A stretch of DNA of 7,743 nucleotides, from the NCBI GenBank assembly GCA_017550775.1, contig JAFZOA010000611.1, positions 1 through 7,743 on the forward strand, read 5' to 3'. The notes beneath the pieces are model-generated. The model worked only from the letters and a program-made list of their open reading frames with translations, was not told the origin of the DNA and did not search any database. Positions within the stretch are counted from its first letter, which is position 1. Each line of letters begins with the position of its first letter. Of this stretch, positions 1-5,594 are shown piece by piece. Made by a program: the position numbers and the translations under genes. This DNA is from Ruminiclostridium sp. (GTDB lineage: Bacteria; Bacillota_A; Clostridia; Oscillospirales; Ruminococcaceae).

Positions 1-1881
1 AACAACTATGAGGACTATATGCTCGCGTCCGTGCTCAACGACCTTGTCGCGGAGATAAGACCGTTCAAGCCAAAAAACATCGAGCTCATCATAGATATCG
101 ACCCCGCTATCCCTTCGGTCATGAACACCGATATCAGCAAGCTTCGCAAAATACTCCGCCACCTCATCATCAACGGCCTCAAATACACGCATGAAGGCGG
201 CGTTTATGTGAGGATCTCCTCGGAGAAGGAGCCCTACGGCGTGAACCTTTTCATCGAGGTCACCGATACCGGTATCGGCATGACGGAGGAGGAGACCGAA
301 CGTATCTCAGAGCGCTTCTATCAGGCAGACTCCGGGCGTTCGCGCAAGGGCGGCGGTCTCGGACTCGGTATGTCCATAGTATCGGGATTTGTAGCCTCGC
401 TCGGCGGATTTATCACCATAAAGAGCCGCCCGGGAGCCGGCACTACGGTCACTGTAAGCTTACCGCAGGACGTTATCGACCCCGCAGGCTGTATGTCGGT
501 CGTTGACCCGAACAAGCTTTGCCTCGGCGCGTTTCTCCACTTCGACAAGTTCCATGACCCCAATGTGCGTGAATACTACAACAACATGGTGCGCAACATA
601 GTCAACGGACTTGGCGTGCAGATGCACAGAGTTGACAATATCGGAAACCTTGAAAAGCTGCTCGATTCCGTAAAGCTTACCCACCTCTTCGTGGGCGAGG
701 ACGAGTATTTAGCGTCCTCCGAACAGCTCGAAAAGCTCACCTCCGAGATGACAGTGGTCGTAGTCGCAAACGAAGACATCGTGCTCCCGCCGGGCGCAAG
801 GGCAAAGATCATGAGCAAGCCCTTCTACTGCTTCCCTGTTACAACTGTTCTCAACGCGGGCTTTGAACAGCCCTCCGAAGCGGAGCGCGGCAATATGTAC
901 TGCCGCGGCGTAACGGCGCTCGTGGTAGATGACGAACCCATGAACCTCACAGTTGCCAAGAACATCTTCAAGCGCTACGGCATGATTGTTTCCACGGCCA
1001 TGTCCGGTCAGGAATCCATTGATATGTGCCGGGAGAGAGACTTCGACATAGTGTTCATGGATCACATGATGCCCGGTATGGACGGCGTTACGGCAATGAA
1101 GCATCTCCGTGCCGACAAAGCAAAGGAGCACAGGGGCATAACCATAGTCGCCCTTACAGCAAATGCGGTAAGCACGGCGAAGGAGATGTTCCTTTCCGAG
1201 GGCTTCGACGGCTTTGTGAGCAAGCCGATCGAGCTGGTAGAGCTCGAAAGAGTCATGAAGCGTGTTCTGCCTTCATCGGTAATAACCTACGGCGATGACG
1301 AAAACGAGAAAAAGGCTGCGGCTCCGGAAGCCGCTCCGCAGAACATAACACCTTCCGCAGAACATCCCTCTGCCACGGTCGCATCCAATGATGACACTTC
1401 GGATAAGACCGAGAAGAAGCCGGTCGATGTGGTATTTGACATTCCCGCCGGAGAAGGGCTTGCCAGCGGCAGTACAGCCGAAAATCCGGACGACGTTTAC
1501 GGAGCTCTTAAGGCGCTCGGCATCGACACGGATATGGGACTTGACTACTGCCTGTCCGACGGCGAGTTTTACAAGTCTCTGCTTATGCAGTTCGCGGACG
1601 AATCCGACGAGAAGCGCGGGAAGATGATAAAATGCTTTGAGGAGAAGGATTATGAGAACTACAAGATCCTTGTCCACGCGCTTAAAAGCACCTCAAAGAT
1701 GATCGGCGACATCGAGTTATCCGAGAAAGCGAAAGCCCTCGAATACGCCGCGAAGGAGAACCGTCCGGAATATATCATCGAGAATCACGAAAGTGTAATG
1801 AACGAATACAGGATGCTTACCGACGGCATTTACCGCGCATACGGCATAACACACGGCAGCGGATCAGGGGAGGTGATGTGA
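1..1881 (+). CDS. Hybrid sensor histidine kinase with pseudo-receiver, receiver and HPt domains (5' end outside window)
   Basis: The reading frame is open from base 1, and the ATG at 19 lies inside kinase-domain sequence with no well-spaced ribosome binding site, so the true start lies upstream. Counting that Met as residue 1, the HATPase domain spans about 1-150: N-box Asn52 (NGLKYT), G1 DTGIGM at 83-88 and G2 GGGLGLG at 111-117. Residues about 155-288 look like a second Rossmann-type receiver with no acidic phosphoacceptor (LFVGEDEY where LxxMDxxMP is expected). A canonical receiver follows at 299-418, with acidic pair Asp304-Asp305, phosphoacceptor Asp348 (MDHMMPGMDG), ALTANA and the SKP lysine. 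An Ala/Pro/Glu-rich linker (about 425-485) leads to a C-terminal HPt domain with His553 in the HALKSTSKMIGD motif. The HisKA part is not in the window. By family knowledge this layout supports a His-Asp-His phosphorelay; the target is not visible. The stop is one base before the next gene, so the two are co-translated. Confidence 0.93.
   Translation, partial: NNYEDYMLASVLNDLVAEIRPFKPKNIELIIDIDPAIPSVMNTDISKLRKILRHLIINGLKYTHEGGVYVRISSEKEPYGVNLFIEVTDTGIGMTEEETERISERFYQADSGRSRKGGGLGLGMSIVSGFVASLGGFITIKSRPGAGTTVTVSLPQDVIDPAGCMSVVDPNKLCLGAFLHFDKFHDPNVREYYNNMVRNIVNGLGVQMHRVDNIGNLEKLLDSVKLTHLFVGEDEYLASSEQLEKLTSEMTVVVVANEDIVLPPGARAKIMSKPFYCFPVTTVLNAGFEQPSEAERGNMYCRGVTALVVDDEPMNLTVAKNIFKRYGMIVSTAMSGQESIDMCRERDFDIVFMDHMMPGMDGVTAMKHLRADKAKEHRGITIVALTANAVSTAKEMFLSEGFDGFVSKPIELVELERVMKRVLPSSVITYGDDENEKKAAAPEAAPQNITPSAEHPSATVASNDDTSDKTEKKPVDVVFDIPAGEGLASGSTAENPDDVYGALKALGIDTDMGLDYCLSDGEFYKSLLMQFADESDEKRGKMIKCFEEKDYENYKILVHALKSTSKMIGDIELSEKAKALEYAAKENRPEYIIENHESVMNEYRMLTDGIYRAYGITHGSGSGEVM
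1866..1875 (+). promoter_or_regulatory. Ribosome binding site of the six-TM kinase gene, inside the end of the upstream gene
   Basis: AGGGGAGGTG sits inside the last codons of the upstream gene, 7 bases before the ATG at 1883, and fixes that start. The TGA of the upstream gene (1879-1881) lies between this site and the ATG, an arrangement typical of translational coupling. Confidence 0.85.
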
Positions 1882-1882
1882 A

Positions 1883-4570
1883 ATGACCCCCAAAAAACTC
1901 AGGGATTTCATATTTGACAACGATCGTGACCTTCACGAGCGTCTGTTCGTCCTGCTTATGCTGGTAACTATCATAGCATGGTGCATAACCCTTGTTGAGC
2001 TGATATTCACCGGCGCTACGATCGGAGACATGATCGCACTTATTGTCGGAATAATTATGTTCTCCGCCGCGACGATGCTGTCCGTGCGGTTCAACCGTGT
2101 ATCCGCCGGCGCTGTCGTCATATCCGCCGGTATGAGCTTCCTTTACCTGCCGATGACGTTTTTCTTCGGCGGCGGCATCTTCGGCGACGCGCCCCTGTGG
2201 TATCTCTTCGGCATCTTCTTCATCAATATGTGTCTTACCGGAAAGCCGAAGATCGTTTTCCTGATAGCAAACGGCGTTCTCGCGGCGGGCTTCTGGTACA
2301 TATCCTACGCATTCCCGGAAATGATAGTCCAGAACAACAATGCCATGGCTCACATCTTCTCGTTCATAGCACTTGTGCTGATAAGCATTTCCGTAAGCAT
2401 AACGCTCACCTTCCGCACCTACCTCTACAACCGCGAGGTCAAGCGCTCGGAGGATCAGAAGCGTGAGATAGAGAAGCTCAACGAGGCGCAGAACCGTTTC
2501 TTCTCCAGCATGAGCCACGAGATCAGGACCCCGATAAACACAATTATCGGACTGAACGAGATGATACTTCGCGAGAACATCTCCGACGAAGTAGCCGAGG
2601 ACGCGGCGAATATCCAGGCGGCGAGCAATATGCTGCTCCACCTCATCAACGACATACTCGATATGTCCAAGCTCGCTTCGGGACAGATGGAGCTCACCCC
2701 GGTGACATATCACCCCGGCGATATGCTGTCGGAGATCGTGGGTATGCTCTGGATAAGAGCCAAATCCAAGAACCTTGAGTTTCACGTCAGCATCGCGCCC
2801 GACATTCCGGCTGAGCTTGTCGGGGACGAGATGAGAATAAAGCAGATACTTATAAACGTCCTGAACAACGCGATAAAGTACACAAAGGAGGGTTCGGTCT
2901 CTCTTTCCATTCAGAGCGGCGGTATAAAGGACGGCGCCATGAATGTCATCTATACCGTGAGCGATACCGGCATAGGCATAAAAAAGGAGAACATACCGTT
3001 CCTGTTCACGGCGTTCAGACGTGTTGACGAGGAGAAGAACCGCCACATCGAGGGTACCGGTCTCGGACTCTCGATAGTAAAGCAGTTCGTTGACCTCATG
3101 AACGGACGTATCACCGTAAACAGCGTATATACCAAGGGCTCGACATTCGTTATCGAGATCCCCCAGAAGATCTCCGGCAATCAGCTTATCGGCGAGGTCG
3201 ATCTCAGCAGCAAGACTACCGTGAACAGACAAAGGTCGCGCGGCGCAAGATTCACCGCTCCCGAAGCAAGGATACTTGTTGTTGACGACAACGCCTCCAA
3301 CCTGCTTGTGGTATCCAAGCTTCTTCGTGAGACCGGTATAAAGACCGACACGGTCACAAGCGGCTCGGAAGCTCTGAAGAAAACTCTCAACAATTACTAC
3401 CACATCATACTTATGGATCATCTCATGCCCGAAATGGACGGCATAGAATGTTTCAGAGCTATACGGACCCAGACCGGCGGCCAGTGCAAGGAATCAAAGA
3501 TAGTAGCGCTTACCGCGAACGCCGGAGCCGAAAGCCGGCTGCTGTATGAGAAGGTTGGCTTCGACGGCTATCTTATCAAGCCCGTCACCGGCATTGAGCT
3601 TGAAAGAGAGATATACAGGCTGCTCCCGAGCAATCTCACCTACGTCTCCGGCGAGAGCGATGATATCCTGCGTGAGACGATCTCGTGGATGAATACAAAA
3701 CAGCGCAAGAAAGCGGTAGCTATCACTACCGAGAGCGTCGCCGATCTCCCACAGGAGCTTATCGACAAGTACGGCATAGCTGTGCTCCCGCACCTCGTCT
3801 GCACCGCTGAGGGCAACTTCAAGGACGGCATCGAGATCGAGACAAAGGGTCTTCTGAACTATATGCAGGACATCTCGCGCAAGGTAACGACCCGTGCTCC
3901 CGATGTAAGGACAGTGGAGAACTTCTTCGCAAAGCAGCTTTCCGGCGCAAACAACATTATCCATATATCAATTTCCGGCAAGCTCACGAACAGCGGCTGT
4001 CTGGTAGCAAATGAAGCAGCGAGAGCGTTCGACAACGTTACGGTCATAGATACTGGTCATCTTTCGAGCGGTCAGGGTCTCGTCGTGCTTGAAGCCTGCC
4101 GTCTTGCGGCGGAGGGCAGAAGTCCGGAGGAGATAGTTTCGCGCATCGAAGCCTACAAGACGAAGGTACATACAAGCTTCATAGTGGATAATCTCGACTT
4201 TCTCGCAAGAGCGGAGCAGGTAAGCGACCGCCTCGCGAACATTACGAAATCGGTAATGGCAAGACCCGTACTTATGCTGAAAAAGGGTAAAATGGGTGTC
4301 AGGAAGATATACTTCGGCGCAAGAGAAAATGCGTGGAAGAACTATATCCGCTCAGTCCTCAACAACCCGTCCGGCGTTGACAACAGGATCCTGTTCGTAA
4401 CCTACGTCGGGCTCACGCAGAGAGAGAAAGAATGGATACGCGAGCAGATCGTGAGCATCGCGGACTTCGACGAGATATACTTCCAGAAGGCTTCACCGGT
4501 AATCGCGGTGAACTGCGGCGTCGGGACATTCGGTCTTCTTATCTGCGACAAAACCGGCTCTAAAACATAA
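1883..4570 (+). CDS. Six-TM hybrid histidine kinase fused to a C-terminal DegV (EDD-fold lipid-binding) domain
   Basis: The 895-residue protein has six predicted membrane helices (about 22-43, 46-68, 74-96, 104-119, 124-144, 156-178) with very short loops, so no large extracytoplasmic sensor. A short charged, coiled-coil-like segment leads to HisKA with His212 (MSHEIRTPINTIIG). The HATPase has N-box Asn329, G1 DTGIGI at 361-366 and G2 GTGLGL at 391-396. The receiver spans 463-583, with Asp468-Asp469, phosphoacceptor Asp512 (MDHLMPEMDG) and LIKP. After a roughly 25-residue linker, residues about 609-890 form a full-length DegV domain: TTESVADLP near 615-623, TTRAP 669-673, ISGKLTNSG 697-705, VIDTGHLSSGQG, and the C-terminal VIAVNCGVGTFG motif. 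DegV/FakB proteins bind fatty acids for the kinase FakA. Here the GGRIS Arg position is Gln779 and the THTGPG His is Asn877. An in-frame Met603 precedes DegV, but no ribosome binding site supports a separate start. No HPt is present; the upstream gene supplies one. Domain calls are firm; lipid sensing is inference. Confidence 0.93.
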   Translation: MTPKKLRDFIFDNDRDLHERLFVLLMLVTIIAWCITLVELIFTGATIGDMIALIVGIIMFSAATMLSVRFNRVSAGAVVISAGMSFLYLPMTFFFGGGIFGDAPLWYLFGIFFINMCLTGKPKIVFLIANGVLAAGFWYISYAFPEMIVQNNNAMAHIFSFIALVLISISVSITLTFRTYLYNREVKRSEDQKREIEKLNEAQNRFFSSMSHEIRTPINTIIGLNEMILRENISDEVAEDAANIQAASNMLLHLINDILDMSKLASGQMELTPVTYHPGDMLSEIVGMLWIRAKSKNLEFHVSIAPDIPAELVGDEMRIKQILINVLNNAIKYTKEGSVSLSIQSGGIKDGAMNVIYTVSDTGIGIKKENIPFLFTAFRRVDEEKNRHIEGTGLGLSIVKQFVDLMNGRITVNSVYTKGSTFVIEIPQKISGNQLIGEVDLSSKTTVNRQRSRGARFTAPEARILVVDDNASNLLVVSKLLRETGIKTDTVTSGSEALKKTLNNYYHIILMDHLMPEMDGIECFRAIRTQTGGQCKESKIVALTANAGAESRLLYEKVGFDGYLIKPVTGIELEREIYRLLPSNLTYVSGESDDILRETISWMNTKQRKKAVAITTESVADLPQELIDKYGIAVLPHLVCTAEGNFKDGIEIETKGLLNYMQDISRKVTTRAPDVRTVENFFAKQLSGANNIIHISISGKLTNSGCLVANEAARAFDNVTVIDTGHLSSGQGLVVLEACRLAAEGRSPEEIVSRIEAYKTKVHTSFIVDNLDFLARAEQVSDRLANITKSVMARPVLMLKKGKMGVRKIYFGARENAWKNYIRSVLNNPSGVDNRILFVTYVGLTQREKEWIREQIVSIADFDEIYFQKASPVIAVNCGVGTFGLLICDKTGSKT

Positions 4571-4603
4571 GACACTTTCACAACATCCGGCTGGCTTCTT
4601 TCA

Positions 4604-4722
4604 TAGTTTACAGGTTACAGGTTACAGTTTACAGGTTTGGTGCGCGCTGCGCGCGGATCTGAACATATCGGCGCAGTCGATGCAAAAACTATGCACTGTT
4701 AACTGTAAACTAAAAAACTGTA
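4604..4722. repeat. TTTACAG/GTTACAG tandem repeat with a distant inverted copy
   Basis: Four consecutive 7-8 base units (GTTTACAG, GTTACAG, GTTACAG, TTTACAG) run from 4606 to 4634. The segment at 4696-4712 is the inverted complement of 4604-4620 with 15 of 17 positions matching, and a further ACTGTAG follows at 4717-4722. Between them lies a GCGCGC-T-GCGCGC block (4642-4654). The arrangement suggests a degenerate dispersed intergenic repeat or a small palindromic element. No open transposase is present. Confidence 0.55.
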
Positions 4723-4739
4723 GTGACACAGCTAAATGC

Positions 4740-4774
4740 AAAAAGGACTGCGCACCCAAAGAGGTGCGCAGTCC
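4740..4774 (-). terminator. Rho-independent terminator of the acidic-protein gene
   Basis: A perfect 12-bp stem (GGACTGCGCACC at 4745-4756 paired with 4763-4774) closes a 6-base loop. Read on the minus strand it is followed at once by five Ts (complement of 4740-4744). It lies 22 bases after the stop codon of the minus-strand gene. On the plus strand the hairpin has no T-run, so it is at best a weak barrier for transcription from the kinase operon. Confidence 0.88.
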
Positions 4775-4796
4775 GTTCCAAAAAGCTTACAGGGCA

Positions 4797-5246
4797 TTAT
4801 ATAGCGTCTTCGAGCTCCGAGAGCATAAGCATATCGTCGTCCTCGGGGATAAAGTCCTCGGAGAAAATACCCGGGTCAAGGAAAAGCCCGTTGTCCGACG
4901 GTACATTGTTCTGAGCCGCCGCGATATCGGTCATCTCGTCAAGCTCCGCTATCTCGTCAAAGCTTATGGCGGAGTCGAGATCCTCCATTTCACCGAACTC
5001 ATCGAAGACCGATGCTTCTTTTATCTGCGACATTGTTCCGAGCATTTCGGCAGCAGAACCTGCGGAAAACCCGCTTACAGCGAACACGCCGTTATCTGCG
5101 CCTGCCGGCTCACCATTCTCTTCCGACGCTGTACCGCGAAGCACTTCGCCGAAGTTGAGCGGATCCTTTGCTCTCCCGGTCTGTGTGCCATACACAGCGG
5201 TGTTAAGGTCGAATGCCGCGCCGACATCTCTCATTGAATATCCCAT
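4797..5246 (-). CDS. Very acidic 149-residue protein of unknown function
   Basis: I do not recognise the family. The start is supported by AAAGGAG (complement of 5253-5259) six bases before the ATG, a near-consensus promoter upstream and a strong terminator downstream. The protein has 33 Asp/Glu against only 5 Arg/Lys, and contains no Cys, Trp or His. The N-terminal third (1-75) is small-residue rich and only mildly acidic. The rest alternates acidic and hydrophobic residues in loosely repeated blocks (FDEFGEMEDLD at 81-91, FDEIAELDEMTD at 96-107, FSEDFIPEDDD at 128-138) and ends LSELEDAI. There is no signal peptide or membrane segment. It could be a disordered cytoplasmic partner protein, an anti-repressor-like mimic of nucleic acid, or a regulator of the neighbouring genes; none of these is shown. 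An overlapping plus-strand frame is judged to be a shadow. Confidence 0.82.
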   Translation of the reverse strand: MGYSMRDVGAAFDLNTAVYGTQTGRAKDPLNFGEVLRGTASEENGEPAGADNGVFAVSGFSAGSAAEMLGTMSQIKEASVFDEFGEMEDLDSAISFDEIAELDEMTDIAAAQNNVPSDNGLFLDPGIFSEDFIPEDDDMLMLSELEDAI

Positions 5247-5272
5247 AATGTACTCCTTTGTTCCTTCTCCGG

Positions 5273-5301
5273 ACAGCCGCTGTGCGTTTCCTCACGGCTG
5301 T
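5273..5301 (-). promoter_or_regulatory. Hairpin in the 5' leader of the acidic-protein gene
   Basis: ACAGCCG at 5273-5279 pairs with CGGCTGT at 5295-5301 around a 15-base loop. It lies in the roughly 100-base untranslated leader between the predicted promoter and the ribosome binding site of the minus-strand gene, ending about 13 bases upstream of that site. A role in mRNA stability or translation is possible but not shown. Confidence 0.4.
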
Positions 5302-5345
5302 ACTGCTTTTGTTACACGATCTGATTGTGAAATATCACTATATTT

Positions 5346-5388
5346 GTATTGTTGACATTATAACACATTGTTATACAAATATCAATAC
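5346..5388. promoter_or_regulatory. Two-tier palindromic operator candidate over the promoter
   Basis: An inner dyad TATAACA-CAT-TGTTATA (5359-5375) and an outer dyad GTATTG (5346-5351) / CAATAC (5383-5388) share exactly the same centre at 5367, with seven unpaired bases between tiers on each side. The element covers the -10, the spacer and the -35 of the minus-strand promoter, the placement expected for a repressor site. The binding protein is unknown; the divergent helix-turn-helix gene at 5595 is the nearest candidate. Confidence 0.55.
5357..5385 (-). promoter_or_regulatory. Sigma-A-type promoter of the acidic-protein gene
   Basis: On the minus strand, TTGATA (complement of 5380-5385) is followed after exactly 17 bases by a perfect TATAAT (complement of 5357-5362). 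Transcription should start near 5350, giving a leader of about 100 bases before the ATG at 5246. A face-to-face plus-strand match also exists (TTGACA at 5352-5357 and a weaker TACAAA at 5374-5379, spacing 16), which could serve the gene at 5595 with a leader of about 200 bases. Confidence 0.8.
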
Positions 5389-5422
5389 TAAATTTTAACA
5401 TACATATCAAATTCTTAACCTT

Positions 5423-5443
5423 TTTTGTATTTTTTATACAAAA
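5423..5443. promoter_or_regulatory. AT-rich perfect palindrome in the divergent intergenic region
   Basis: TTTTGTAT (5423-5430) and ATACAAAA (5436-5443) are perfect inverted repeats around five Ts. The half-site TATACAAA recurs at 5373-5380 beside the operator candidate. TAAAAT at 5450-5455 could be a -10 for the plus-strand gene, with TTGTAT at 5425-5430 as a poorly spaced (19 bases) -35, so this palindrome may overlie its promoter. A regulatory role is inference. Confidence 0.4.
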
Positions 5444-5479
5444 TCTTTGTAAAATTCTTGTGCAACTGACTGTTCCGGA

Positions 5480-5557
5480 TTACAGAACCGAAACAATTGC
5501 CCAAATATCCGCCCGCCGGCGATGTTACAGAACGGTTTCATACTGCTGTTCGGGCGG
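5480..5557. repeat. Short direct and inverted repeats upstream of the duplicated-HTH gene
   Basis: TTACAGAAC occurs at 5480-5488 and again at 5525-5533. CCGCCCG at 5509-5515 can pair with CGGGCGG at 5551-5557 around a 35-base loop, ending 26 bases before the AGGAG ribosome binding site. These could be leader RNA structure or binding half-sites. Nothing else is seen between 5456 and 5580. Confidence 0.35.
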
Positions 5558-5594
5558 CAGTGCGTGATAAAAAATATACGGACAGGAGAAAAAA

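Noticed and set aside
19..21. ATG at 19 as the true start of the first kinase gene
   Set aside because: The frame is open from base 1, the sequence before and after it reads as the HisKA-HATPase linker, and GAGGA is only three bases upstream of it, too close for a good ribosome binding site.
1817..3421. Long minus-strand open frame (534 codons) antisense to the two kinase genes
   Set aside because: The plus strand encodes unmistakable kinase and receiver motifs across the same bases. The antisense product is His/Arg/Val-rich without domains, and its start has no ribosome binding site.
3688..4570. Separate DegV gene starting at the in-frame ATG at 3689 (Met603)
   Set aside because: There is no Shine-Dalgarno sequence before this ATG, no stop codon between receiver and DegV, and the linker reads through continuously, so the fusion is preferred.
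4606..4634. CRISPR-like array from the TTTACAG units
   Set aside because: The units are 7-8 bases and directly abutting, with no spacers and no cas genes in the window.
4642..4654. GCGCGC-T-GCGCGC as a terminator of the kinase operon
   Set aside because: A one-base loop is not feasible for the full stem, and no T-run follows on either strand.
4680..5237. Plus-strand open frame of 185 codons with many Cys and Arg residues
   Set aside because: It runs through the perfect terminator hairpin and opposite the acidic-protein gene, has no ribosome binding site, and its composition is what antisense of an acidic coding sequence gives.
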